This document shows positions 34,936 to 43,042 of a stretch of 64,000 bases of DNA, piece by piece. The notes under the pieces are model-generated. The model was not told the DNA's origin, did not search any database, and saw only the letters and a program-made list of their open reading frames with translations. Each line of letters begins with the position of its first letter. Positions within the stretch are counted from its first letter, which is position 1. Source of the DNA: Alphaproteobacteria bacterium (lineage in GTDB: Bacteria > Pseudomonadota > Alphaproteobacteria > Caulobacterales > Hyphomonadaceae); NCBI GenBank assembly GCA_018222605.1, contig JAAEZZ010000003.1, positions 248,001-312,000 of the forward strand, written 5' to 3'. Both the position numbers and the translations under genes were made by a program.

Positions 34936-36308
34936 CCCTCACCCTGACCAGTCTTGGCGGGGCCGGAACCGTGACCGGTTCACGCCATCTTCTTGAATAT
35001 GAAGGTCAGCGTATACTGATCGATTGTGGTCTGTTCCAGGGATATAAGGCGTTGCGCGAGCGCAACTGGGCGCCCTTCCCGATTGATCCAAAATCCATCG
35101 ACGCCATTGTCCTCACGCACGCCCACATTGATCATAGTGGTTATCTGCCAAAACTGGTCAGAGAAGGTTATCGCGGTCCCGTTTATTGCTCGAGCGCGAC
35201 CAAGGATCTTTGCGGAATCCTGCTGCGCGACAGCGCGTATATTTCAGAACGAGACGCCGAGCGGGCCAACCGCCTTCGCTACACCCGCCACAAACCGGCT
35301 CAGCCACTTTATACGATCGCCGACGCCGAAGCGGCGATTGAGCAGCTCACCCCCATCGACTTTCACCAGGACGTTCATCTCGCGATTGGGGCCGATATCT
35401 ATTTACGCCGCGCTGGGCATATTCTTGGGGCATCGACCGTTGAAGTTCGTTGGGGCGGCAAAACCATTATCTTTTCTGGTGACCTTGGCCGCTATGACGA
35501 CCCTTTCATGTTTGACCCTGAGCCGGTGCAAAATGCCGATTACGTCGTCATTGAGTCGACCTATGGAGATCGCACTCATCCGAAGCTCGATCCCATGGAA
35601 CAGTTGGGTGACGTGATTGCACGCACCGCCAGGCGCGGCGGGACAGTGGTTATTCCAGCCTTTGCGGTCGGGCGCGCTCAACTCATTCTCTACCATATCT
35701 GGATGCTCAAAAAAGCGGGCCGGCTCGAGAATGTCGCGATCTATCTCGACAGCCCAATGGCGATAAACGCAACTGAACTTCTCTGCACACACCTCGATGA
35801 TCACAGATTTGCGCGGCAGGTTTGTGAAGAGACTTGCGCGATTGCGACTTATGCGCGTGACGTCGACGCTTCAAAAGCCATTACCAATGATCTGATGCCA
35901 AAGGTTGTGATCGCAGCGAGCGGTATGATCACAGGCGGCCGCGTTCTGCACCATATTCAGGCATTTGGTGGAGACCGGAAAAACACGATCCTGTTTGCTG
36001 GATATCAGGCCGGTGGCACGCGCGGAGACAAGATTCTCAAGGGCGCAAGCAAGGTCAAAATGTTCGGCCACGACGTTCATATCGGCGCCGAGATCGCCAG
36101 CCTGCCAGCTTTGTCAGCCCATGCGGATGCCGACGAGCTGATCTCCTGGCTTGGCGGCTTTGAAAAGCGTCCGGCAAAAGCATTTATTGTTCACGGCGAA
36201 CCCGATGCATCAGAGGCGCTAAGCACGCGAATGCAGGATGAGCTCGGCTGGCGCACTGATGTTGTTGCCATCGAGAAGGCCTATGAGCTTGGAGGCGGCG
36301 ACGAATGA
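34932..36308 (+). CDS. Beta-CASP metallo-beta-lactamase-fold hydrolase
   Basis: Cytoplasmic metallo-hydrolase of 458 residues of the RNA-processing (YSH1/CPSF73-like) group. The metal site HAHIDHSG is near residue 61, FSGDLGRYDDPF near 178 and ESTYGDRTH near 205. The beta-CASP insert follows (AVGRAQLILYHIW, IYLDSPMAINAT) and the C-terminal RMMBL-type part has SAHADADELISWL near 393 and FIVHGEPDASEAL. Bacterial relatives are presumed RNases but few are tested. Coupled by 4-base overlaps on both sides. Confidence 0.92.
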   Translation: MTLTLTSLGGAGTVTGSRHLLEYEGQRILIDCGLFQGYKALRERNWAPFPIDPKSIDAIVLTHAHIDHSGYLPKLVREGYRGPVYCSSATKDLCGILLRDSAYISERDAERANRLRYTRHKPAQPLYTIADAEAAIEQLTPIDFHQDVHLAIGADIYLRRAGHILGASTVEVRWGGKTIIFSGDLGRYDDPFMFDPEPVQNADYVVIESTYGDRTHPKLDPMEQLGDVIARTARRGGTVVIPAFAVGRAQLILYHIWMLKKAGRLENVAIYLDSPMAINATELLCTHLDDHRFARQVCEETCAIATYARDVDASKAITNDLMPKVVIAASGMITGGRVLHHIQAFGGDRKNTILFAGYQAGGTRGDKILKGASKVKMFGHDVHIGAEIASLPALSAHADADELISWLGGFEKRPAKAFIVHGEPDASEALSTRMQDELGWRTDVVAIEKAYELGGGDE

Positions 36309-37825
36309 CGCATGATAATCAACCCCACGCCGCCACGACCCTGTCCGCGCGACGCCTGAAATGGCATGCTCAGGACGAAGCGATCGTTCTAATGCGGACC
36401 GACTGCCCGGTCTGCCGTTCAGAAGGACTGACGTCGCGCGCCCGTGTGCTGATCAGTTGCGACGGGCGGGACGTGGTCGCGACCCTCCACCAGATCGACG
36501 ATGACTGGCTGGCCCTTAGCGAGGCTGGTCTTTCTGAAGCGGCTTGGAGCCGGCTTGGCGCCGAGCCCGGCGCAGATCTTAAAGTCAGCCATGCTCCGAC
36601 ACTTCCGTCTCTCTCTGATGTGCGTCAACGGATGACCGGCAAACGGCTGGCACGCGATGGATTTGACCGGATCGTGACTGATATCGCCGCCGGACTGTAT
36701 TCTGATATTCATCTGGCCGCCTTTATCTCAGCCTGTTCCACGCTGAGCCTCGACATAGACGAAATCACCTCGCTGACCGGCGCCATGGTGAACGTTGGAG
36801 AGCAACTCGACTGGAATACCGACATGGTCATCGACAAACACTGCGTGGGCGGCCTACCCGGAAATCGCACGACGCCGATTGTTGTTGCGATCTTGGCCAG
36901 CCTGGGTTTGACGGTCCCAAAGACCTCCTCGCGCGCCATCACATCGCCCGCCGGAACTGCAGATACGATGGAGACGCTCACCCAAGTCGATCTGTCACTG
37001 CCAGACATCAGGCGGGTTGTTGAAACGGAAGGTGGATGCCTTGCCTGGGGCGGCGCGGTCCAGCTCAGCCCGGCTGATGATATTCTCATCCGCATTGAAC
37101 GGGCCCTCGACATCGACGCCGAAGGTCAGCTGATCGCGTCTGTTTTGTCAAAGAAGATCGCCGCCGGCGCGAGCCATGTGGTGCTCGACTTGCCCGTCGG
37201 ACCAACCGCTAAACTGCGTAGTGCTGCCGGTGCCCGCGCCCTTGCCCAGCACATGACGATCGTTGCACGTGGGTTTGGCCTCAAGACCCATTGCGTGTTC
37301 AGCGACGGGCTCCAACCCGTCGGGCGCGGCATCGGACCGGCGCTCGAAGCCTGGGACGTGCTCAGGGTCTTGCAAAGAAGCAAAAGCGCGCCGCCAGATC
37401 TTCGCGAACGGGCGCTGACGCTGGCTGGCGCCGCCCTTGAACTTGCGGGCCGTGCCAAACCGGATACCGGAGCGGCCATGGCTCAGGACGCGCTCGACAA
37501 TGGATCTGCCTGGTCGAAGTTTCAGGCCATATGCGCCGCTCAAGGCGGTTTGCGCGAACCACCACGCGCAGCGCAAACTGCGCCCGTCGCGGCAATTCGG
37601 TCAGGGGTCTTGAAAGCAATCGATAATAGAAAGCTCTCCAGGCTCGCAAAACTTGCTGGTGCTCCCGAACGCCCGGCCGCTGGTCTGACCGTTCACAAAC
37701 GCCTAGGCGAACAAATCACGATTGGTGAGCCGCTTCTCACCATCCACGCAGAGGCGTCGGGCGAGATCGACTATGCCATGAGCTACGCTCACGCCAATGC
37801 CGGCCTCTTCACCATTGAGGGTTAA
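36305..37825 (+). CDS. Thymidine phosphorylase / AMP phosphorylase family protein
   Basis: Nucleoside or nucleotide phosphorylase of 506 residues, longer than classical DeoA (about 440) because of an N-terminal extension (residues 1-95), as in the AMP phosphorylase / TP-like group. Core motifs are GAMVNVGEQLDW near 160, DKHCVGGLPGNRTTPIV near 178, KTSSRAITSPAGTADTMETL near 205 and the C-terminal pyrimidine-phosphorylase domain ending DYAMSYAHANAGLFTIEG. It would release ribose-1-P or ribose 1,5-bisphosphate, feeding pentose to the phosphoketolase. Whether it prefers thymidine or AMP cannot be decided here. Confidence 0.88.
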   Translation: MTHDNQPHAATTLSARRLKWHAQDEAIVLMRTDCPVCRSEGLTSRARVLISCDGRDVVATLHQIDDDWLALSEAGLSEAAWSRLGAEPGADLKVSHAPTLPSLSDVRQRMTGKRLARDGFDRIVTDIAAGLYSDIHLAAFISACSTLSLDIDEITSLTGAMVNVGEQLDWNTDMVIDKHCVGGLPGNRTTPIVVAILASLGLTVPKTSSRAITSPAGTADTMETLTQVDLSLPDIRRVVETEGGCLAWGGAVQLSPADDILIRIERALDIDAEGQLIASVLSKKIAAGASHVVLDLPVGPTAKLRSAAGARALAQHMTIVARGFGLKTHCVFSDGLQPVGRGIGPALEAWDVLRVLQRSKSAPPDLRERALTLAGAALELAGRAKPDTGAAMAQDALDNGSAWSKFQAICAAQGGLREPPRAAQTAPVAAIRSGVLKAIDNRKLSRLAKLAGAPERPAAGLTVHKRLGEQITIGEPLLTIHAEASGEIDYAMSYAHANAGLFTIEG

Positions 37826-37828
37826 CCC

Positions 37829-38689
37829 ATGACGATTTACATTCCGCTTCCCGGTAATGAAGCTATGGCTTCTGAGCTTGCCAAAATCACAAGTTCTGAA
37901 CTTGGCACCCTTGAACACCGCAGATTCCCGGACGAAGAGACCTATGTGCGCCTCACCTCAGATGTCTCTGGAAAAGCAGTCGAACTGGTTTGCACGCTCG
38001 CCCGGCCTGACCCGCAATTGCCAGGACTTCTTTTTGCCGCTTATACAGCGCGCGAGCTTGGCGCCACATCGGTTGGGCTGATTGCCCCCTACCTTGCCTA
38101 TATGCGTCAGGATAAGAGATTTTCAGACGGCGAGTCTGTGTCATCAGGACACTTTGCCAGATTGCTCTCAGGTGCGTTTGAAAGGGTGGTCACCGTCGAT
38201 CCGCATTTGCACCGCATCCACGATCTCAATGACGTTTTTTCAATCAATACAAAGGTTGTGCACGCCGCCCCGGCACTGTCCGATTGGATCAAGGCCCATG
38301 TCGACAAGCCGCTCATCATTGGCCCGGACGCTGAGAGCGAGCAATGGGTTTCTGACGTGGCCGACCGAGCGAGCGCCCCGCATCTTGTGCTCTCCAAATT
38401 CCGCCATGGCGACCGCAATGTAGAAGTGACAGCGCCTGGCCTTGAAAACTGGACCGGCCATCAACCCGTTCTTGTCGACGACATTGCCTCTTCCGGGCGA
38501 ACCATGATGGAAGCGGCCCGCCACTTTGAGACCGCTGGCTTTGCAAAACCGGTCTGCGTGATCGTCCATCCGCTCTTTGCCGGCGATGCTTATGAGGACC
38601 TTAAGTCTGTCTCGACACGTGTCGTATCGACCAATGCGGTCCAACATGCCTCAAATGAGATTTCGATCACGCCCTTACTGGTCGGTTAG
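37829..38689 (+). CDS. prs: Ribose-phosphate pyrophosphokinase (divergent)
   Basis: PRPP synthetase of 286 residues, shorter than the usual 310-320. It has the family start (PGNEAMASELAKI and FPDEETYVRL), the ATP-loop YLAYMRQDKRFSDGESVSS near 89-107, TVDPHLHRIHDLND near 122 and the PRPP loop VLVDDIASSGRTMMEAA near 212-228. It lies 3 bases after the phosphorylase gene. As the last gene of a sugar-phosphate operon it may link ribose phosphate to PRPP or act in reverse. A housekeeping Prs is expected elsewhere. Confidence 0.9.
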   Translation: MTIYIPLPGNEAMASELAKITSSELGTLEHRRFPDEETYVRLTSDVSGKAVELVCTLARPDPQLPGLLFAAYTARELGATSVGLIAPYLAYMRQDKRFSDGESVSSGHFARLLSGAFERVVTVDPHLHRIHDLNDVFSINTKVVHAAPALSDWIKAHVDKPLIIGPDAESEQWVSDVADRASAPHLVLSKFRHGDRNVEVTAPGLENWTGHQPVLVDDIASSGRTMMEAARHFETAGFAKPVCVIVHPLFAGDAYEDLKSVSTRVVSTNAVQHASNEISITPLLVG

Positions 38690-38714
38690 GCGCCGCAATG
38701 AGGACGCGCAGTTT

Positions 38715-38736
38715 GACCGGTCCCAACGGTCTTTTT
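38715..38736 (+). terminator. Short terminator after prs
   Basis: GACCG and CGGTC with a 7-base loop, then five T. The stem is short. The T-run runs into the FNR-type box. Confidence 0.5.
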
Positions 38737-38748
38737 GATAGAAATCAA
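38735..38748 (+). promoter_or_regulatory. FNR/Anr/FixK-type box
   Basis: TTGATAGAAATCAA is an exact match to the TTGAT-N4-ATCAA consensus. It is 90 bases before the EF-hand gene start, a normal spacing for activation by an oxygen-responsive Crp/Fnr regulator. Confidence 0.7.
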
Positions 38749-38798
38749 ACCGGCAGGGTCGCCATGCTTTATCAAACAAACCGGCTTTGGAACAAAAT

Positions 38799-38821
38799 GC
38801 CTGACCGTGTCACGGTCAGGC
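38799..38821. promoter_or_regulatory. Perfect 23-bp palindrome in the EF-hand gene leader
   Basis: GCCTGACCGTG, a central T, then CACGGTCAGGC. It ends 16 bases before the ATG. It could be an operator or an RNA hairpin next to the ribosome site ATGGAG. Confidence 0.55.
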
Positions 38822-38837
38822 CTTCATGGAGTGTGTC

Positions 38838-39365
38838 ATGAAACACAAAGCTACACGTCTTATCTCAACCTTGCTCACCACCTCGTTACTCCTGACGAGC
38901 ATGGCCGCAGCTGAAACCCCAAACCCTCAGCTGGAAAAAGAACCAGCGGCACACATGACAGAGCGCGACGGCGTTCGACTGCACCTTGGCCTACGCAGCA
39001 GGATGCAAGAACACGATCTTGACGGTGACAGTCTACGCAGCCGCGCAGAGTTTGATGCCTGGCACAGCGCGAATTTCGCGCTGATGGATGCCGATGGCGA
39101 CGGTCTGACGCTTGAGGATTTTCAAGGCGCGCAGCTCGGACCAGGCCCCTATGGCGCCGGCCATCATGCGCGCCGGGCGAAAATGCGTGAGCAGGCCGAC
39201 CTGCGCAAGAAAGCACGTTTCCAACTCATGGACAGCGACGGCGACGGTGTTGTGACCCTCAGCGAGCATGACGCATTCACCGAGCACGTCTTTCTGGAAG
39301 CAGACGCCGATGATGATGGGTATCTCACTTTTCAGGAGCTCAAGCAGCACAATCGCGGCATGTAA
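38838..39365 (+). CDS. Secreted EF-hand protein
   Basis: Periplasmic calcium-binding protein of 175 residues. A signal peptide (MKHKATRLISTLLTTSLLLTSMAAA) is cut near residue 26. Four EF-hand loops follow: DLDGDSLRSRAEF near 60, DADGDGLTLEDF near 83, DSDGDGVVTLSEH near 132 and DADDDGYLTFQEL near 155, the first two and last two paired. ATG 38838 is preceded by GGAG at 8 bases. It is a single-gene unit under an FNR-type box. The role of calcium binding is unknown. Confidence 0.9.
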   Translation: MKHKATRLISTLLTTSLLLTSMAAAETPNPQLEKEPAAHMTERDGVRLHLGLRSRMQEHDLDGDSLRSRAEFDAWHSANFALMDADGDGLTLEDFQGAQLGPGPYGAGHHARRAKMREQADLRKKARFQLMDSDGDGVVTLSEHDAFTEHVFLEADADDDGYLTFQELKQHNRGM

Positions 39366-39765
39366 GGCATACCAATCGGTTAAGTCCTACTGATCTCGGC
39401 GACAGTATTGCCGAGGTCAGCAACCCGTTTTCAGAGCAACGCCGCTATTGAACCCGTTTTAGCTACTGGCCTTAACACCGAATGAAGCAAGCTTAACATC
39501 GCACTAAAATCCGCAATACGCATACGCGGCCGCCAGTTCGTCCCCCTAGTGCATGATCTACATCCCGATGTTTCTTTGCATGAGTCGCATCCATTTTGCA
39601 AAAAGTCTGACAAATCAATCCACAACCCACGCGCGAACGGATGAGCGGCTAGGTTGTGCTTTTATCTTCACGCCGCCCTTCAAAACCTGTCAGTATCGTC
39701 AATTTACTTGCCACGTGTATTTCTGAGCTTAAAAGCCAGCGCTGATGAAAACGCTGGCCAGACGC
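39366..39765. other. 400-base stretch without recognisable gene
   Basis: Only short frames are present and none has a recognisable motif or ribosome site. A 64-codon minus-strand frame (39431-39625) has many Cys and Arg and no resemblance to a known protein. This region leads into the remnant junction near 39.88 kb. Confidence 0.4.
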
Positions 39766-39897
39766 TCAGTTCGGCTTGAGGAAGATAAACGGCGCTGGCT
39801 CATCCAACGCCCAAGGATATTCGTCATTACCGGCGATATCGTCCCAATATAATTCGCCGGTTTCGCAGCCTTGATGAACTGGGAAATTCCTCGTCAA
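39766..39897 (-). pseudogene. C-terminal remnant of an unknown gene
   Basis: On the minus strand a frame reads GCETGELYWDDIAGNDEYPW then ALDEPAPFIFLKPN and stops at 39766. The composition is that of a real protein end, but the frame closes upstream (TAG at 39898-39900) at the point where the oppositely oriented K+ channel remnant starts. I do not recognise the parent protein. Confidence 0.4.
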
Positions 39898-40072
39898 CTA
39901 CGCATCGCTTGGGCTGGGCGATATCTATCCAACCGGACATTCGCGGTTCCTGGCGGGACTGGAATCACTCAATGGTTTCCTGCTGATTTCGTGCTCGGCA
40001 TCCTTCATTTTCCTCCTGATGCGAAACCAAATGGATGGTCCAATTACAGGCGGAATTCAAAAATCGGATTAA
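39881..40072 (+). pseudogene. C-terminal remnant of a two-helix potassium channel
   Basis: In frame from 39881, NYASLGLGDIYPTG resembles the pore loop and selectivity filter (T/S-x-GxGD) of Ion_trans_2 channels, and FLAGLESLNGFLLISCSASF then IFLLM is the following pore-lining helix. The frame stops at 40070. Two TGA codons lie just upstream (39872-39877), and no first helix is present, so only the last third of a channel gene remains. Confidence 0.65.
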
Positions 40073-40144
40073 CTCGGAACCTGTTCACACACTTCTCCGT
40101 TAGTCGTGGAAATACCCCACCACTGTATAAGGAGGATGTTGAAA

Positions 40145-40705
40145 GTGGATATGAAGAACAGTTATTGGCGGTTTGGAGCAATGATCATCACATCGGTGAT
40201 CGTGATGTTTGGACTGATGTACCTCAACACCTATGCGTGGGAGCATGTTCGCTGGAGCGAGACACGCTTCTACATGGCCTTCATCATGGGCGCCGCGATG
40301 GCCATCGTGATGCTGAGCTTCATGCTCAACATGTACAAGGACAGCCGGATCAATTTCGGCATTTTCGTTGGTGCTGCGGTCGTGTTCGTCCTGGCCCTCT
40401 GGCTGGTGCGCAGCCAGAGCACCGTCGACGACCGGTCCTACATGAAAGCGATGATCCCCCACCACTCCATTGCCATCATGACAAGTGAACGCGCCGGCAT
40501 CGAGGATGTCCGTGTGCGCGAGCTTGCCGACGAGATCATCACGGCGCAGCGCCGCGAGATCAAGGAAATGGAATGGCTGATTTCCGACATCGCGGAGAAT
40601 GGTCCGGCATCGACGGAAGGCGAGGCGGCGAGCCGCCCCGTTCCTCCCTTTGAAGGCACGCTCAATCCAGACGACGCTGCCGGGGCAGCCATCGCGGAGG
40701 ACTAA
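40145..40705 (+). CDS. DUF305 membrane-anchored protein
   Basis: Protein of 186 residues with three N-terminal helices (FGAMIITSVIVMFGLMYL, FYMAFIMGAAMAIVMLSFML, FGIFVGAAVVFVLALWLV) and a DUF305 ferritin-like helical domain: SYMKAMIPHHSIAIMTSERAG then VRELADEIITAQRREIKEME. Paired His and acidic residues may bind copper. GTG 40145 is preferred because AAGGAGG lies 9 bases upstream; ATG 40151 is an alternative. The leader holds ATACCCC-N6-GTAT (40112-40128), a weak likeness to the CsoR operator downstream. Confidence 0.85.
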   Translation: MDMKNSYWRFGAMIITSVIVMFGLMYLNTYAWEHVRWSETRFYMAFIMGAAMAIVMLSFMLNMYKDSRINFGIFVGAAVVFVLALWLVRSQSTVDDRSYMKAMIPHHSIAIMTSERAGIEDVRVRELADEIITAQRREIKEMEWLISDIAENGPASTEGEAASRPVPPFEGTLNPDDAAGAAIAED

Positions 40706-40759
40706 CGCGCCTTCCACGTCCAGTCAGACCCATTCGATCCCGAAAAGGAGCGAAACAGA

Positions 40760-42115
40760 ATGAGACTCGAAAAGATCAAGACACAGGGTCTTGCCCACCT
40801 TTCCTACTTCCTGAGCGCCGATGGCGAAGCGGCCGTCATCGATCCGCGGCGTGACATCGACATCTATCTGGACCTCGCCCGTGAAGAAGGCTCGATCATC
40901 ACGCACGTCTTCGAAACTCACCGGAACGAGGACCTGCTCTCAGGCGCCCCCGTGCTGAAGGAAGAGACCGGCGCAAAGGTCTGGCACGGGCCGAACCCTG
41001 AAAAGCCGATCCAGTATGCAGCCGAGACGCGGGAAGGCGACACGTTCGAGATTGGCGGCGCGCTCCTGAAGGTGCTCGAAACGCCCGGGCACACCGACGA
41101 CAGCCTGTCCTACGTGCTTTATGACAAGAGCTTCGAGGAAGGCCCGGTTGGCGTGTTCACGGGCGATGCCCTGTTCATTGGCGATGTAGGGCGCACGGAC
41201 TTCTATCCCGACCGCAAACGCGAAGTCGCCGGCCTGCTCTATGACAGCCTGGAGAAACTGTTGGGGCTCGGCGACCAGTGCCTCGTCTATCCCGCGCATG
41301 GCGCCGGTTCGGTCTGCGGCTCCGGCATGGCCGACCGGGAGTTCTCTTCCATCGGTCACGAGAAGCTCAACAATCCACGCCTGCAGATCGGCGACCGGGA
41401 AGCTTTCATCGACGCCAAGGTGGCCGAGAACCACTACATACCGCCCTATTTCCGGCGCATGGAAGAGGGCAATATGGAAGGCACCGAAGCCGCGCCGCCG
41501 GCGCCGCGGCCCGCCTCCCCGGCCAGGTTGCTCGATCCGGGTGATGCGGTCTGCCTCGATGTTCGCGGCATTTTCGACTTTGCCGGCGGACACCGCACGG
41601 GCTCGCTCTGCATCCCGGATGACATGCTTGCCGCCTTCGCGGGCTGGTTGCTGCCAGGCGACAAACCGGTGCTGCTGGTAGCGCGCGATGACGACCAGGC
41701 GGTCGATGCGGCCACGACGCTTCAGCGGATCGGCTTCGACAATGTGAGCGGATTTGTCAGCGGGGCCATGCCCGTGGCGGTCCAGAACGGCCCGCTCGAC
41801 ACACTCGACTTCGTCGATACCGAAACCGTCGCCGCGCGCGTGGACAATCCGCCCGCTGGCTGGACCCTGCTCGATGTCCGGGCCATCGACGAGTATGAGA
41901 GCGGCCACATCAAGGACAGCAAGCACGCTTATGTCGGCAAACTGCCTGATGCGGCCAGTGACCTCGACCCGGACAAGCCCGTCACCGTCATGTGCGGAAG
42001 CGGCGCCCGGGCCACCATTGCCGCCTCGCAGCTCATGCGGAAGGGGTTCTCCGAGGTCGATGTCTATATCGGCTCGATGAAGGCGTGGACCGCAGCTGGA
42101 AATGCCATTGAGTGA
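40760..42115 (+). CDS. MBL-fold persulfide-dioxygenase-like protein with two rhodanese domains
   Basis: Cytoplasmic sulfur-metabolism protein of 451 residues. The N-terminal metallo-beta-lactamase domain (1-240) is of the persulfide dioxygenase (ETHE1/Blh) type, with THVFETHRNEDLLSGA in the first metal motif, TPGHTDDSLSYV near 110 and GDALFIGDVGRTD near 135. Two rhodanese domains follow; the first (about 255-345) lacks an obvious catalytic Cys loop, and the second (about 360-450) has the active-site MCGSGARA near 412. It may oxidise persulfides in thiol or metal stress. It lies 54 bases after DUF305. Confidence 0.9.
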   Translation: MRLEKIKTQGLAHLSYFLSADGEAAVIDPRRDIDIYLDLAREEGSIITHVFETHRNEDLLSGAPVLKEETGAKVWHGPNPEKPIQYAAETREGDTFEIGGALLKVLETPGHTDDSLSYVLYDKSFEEGPVGVFTGDALFIGDVGRTDFYPDRKREVAGLLYDSLEKLLGLGDQCLVYPAHGAGSVCGSGMADREFSSIGHEKLNNPRLQIGDREAFIDAKVAENHYIPPYFRRMEEGNMEGTEAAPPAPRPASPARLLDPGDAVCLDVRGIFDFAGGHRTGSLCIPDDMLAAFAGWLLPGDKPVLLVARDDDQAVDAATTLQRIGFDNVSGFVSGAMPVAVQNGPLDTLDFVDTETVAARVDNPPAGWTLLDVRAIDEYESGHIKDSKHAYVGKLPDAASDLDPDKPVTVMCGSGARATIAASQLMRKGFSEVDVYIGSMKAWTAAGNAIE

Positions 42116-42198
42116 TGACTGTCAGTCCATCTTGGGCTGAACCTTTCGTTTCTGACGCATAAAGAGACTGGAAATTGCTTCACGAGGTCCCCATATGT

Positions 42199-42216
42199 AT
42201 ACCCTGTATGGGGTAT
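42199..42216. promoter_or_regulatory. CsoR operator
   Basis: ATACCC-N6-GGGTAT, a perfect inverted repeat with the G/C-tract pattern of CsoR-family operators. It ends 5 bases before the csoR ATG, so autorepression is likely. Confidence 0.7.
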
Positions 42217-42221
42217 TTGCC

Positions 42222-42497
42222 ATGAAGACTGAAACCAAAGAGGCCGCGACCCGGAGGCTTGCCCGCATCGAGGGACAAGTGCGCGGCATCACGAAGATGG
42301 TGTCCGACGACCGGTATTGTATTGATGTCATTCGTCAGGTGCAGGCTGTGAAGGCCGCGCTTGTCGGCCTCGAGGCCGTTATCCTGGATGACCATATTGC
42401 AACGTGTGTGGATCATGCCCTGACCGGAAGCAATGTCGATGACCGGCGTGAAAAGGTCGAGGAACTTGTTGCTGTGCTTGGTGGCCGCAAGAAGTAG
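42222..42497 (+). CDS. csoR: CsoR-family copper-sensing repressor
   Basis: All-helical DUF156 repressor of 91 residues. The family helix RRLARIEGQVRGITKMV is at 11-27, and the copper triad is visible as Cys33 (YCIDV), His58 and Cys62 (DDHIATC), the same Cys-25-His-4-Cys spacing as CsoR. That favours copper sensing over the CstR persulfide type, although a persulfide-dioxygenase-like gene lies upstream. ATG 42222 is preferred to an upstream frame start inside the operator. It probably controls the Cus genes downstream and itself. Confidence 0.9.
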   Translation: MKTETKEAATRRLARIEGQVRGITKMVSDDRYCIDVIRQVQAVKAALVGLEAVILDDHIATCVDHALTGSNVDDRREKVEELVAVLGGRKK

Positions 42498-42550
42498 CGG
42501 CCTCACAGTTTGTTGAAATGAAAGTTTTAATCTTTTCACGTATTTGAACA

Positions 42551-42970
42551 ATGATGCAGTTTGTGACCCGCCTCCTGACACTGTTTGCCGCTGCCTTCAT
42601 GGCGGCTCATCCGGTCATGGCGTGTCCATTGATGGTCGGGGCCTCCGAAACCGCGCCGACTGAAATGAGCAGCAATCATCCCTGTCATGACATGGCGATG
42701 GAAGCCATGGCCGACACCGGGCATACAGATCAGGCGTCATCGTCTGATTGCCCCGCGGGATACGACTGTGCACCCATGCTTATCCAGGCGCACAGTGACG
42801 CCAATCCAGTTGCACCTGTTGCGAATGTAGACGCAGAATTTGCTGCGGTTCTCGCTAACCCACCAAAGGCATTCCTGCCAGAGCGCGAAACACTAAAGAC
42901 CGGGCCTCCACCTCGGCTGGATATCGTCCAGCACACGCCAATATCGCTAAAGCAGCGCTTCCTGAATTGA
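42551..42970 (+). CDS. Hypothetical secreted protein of the Cus cluster
   Basis: A 139-residue protein with a signal peptide (MMQFVTRLLTLFAAAFMAAH to VMA) and a Met/His/Cys-bearing mature part (CPLMVG, SNHPCHDMAMEAMADTGH, CPAGYDCAPML). The C-terminal third is Pro-rich. It lies between csoR and the TolC-family gene on the same strand. It may bind copper in the periplasm; the family is not recognised. Confidence 0.6.
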   Translation: MMQFVTRLLTLFAAAFMAAHPVMACPLMVGASETAPTEMSSNHPCHDMAMEAMADTGHTDQASSSDCPAGYDCAPMLIQAHSDANPVAPVANVDAEFAAVLANPPKAFLPERETLKTGPPPRLDIVQHTPISLKQRFLN

Positions 42971-43042
42971 GAGCGATGACCTGCGGCTGCCACAGCAGCC
43001 CGTCGTCATCGTCTCACACAATTCAGAAGAGCCTGTTTTATC

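Noticed and set aside
39871..40488. 205-codon frame overlapping the DUF305 gene
   Set aside because: It runs out of frame through DUF305, and its protein is rich in His/Arg/Pro as expected for a shadow frame.
42195..42221. Earlier csoR start at 42195
   Set aside because: It would place the operator inside the coding region; ATG 42222 begins at the usual family N-terminus.
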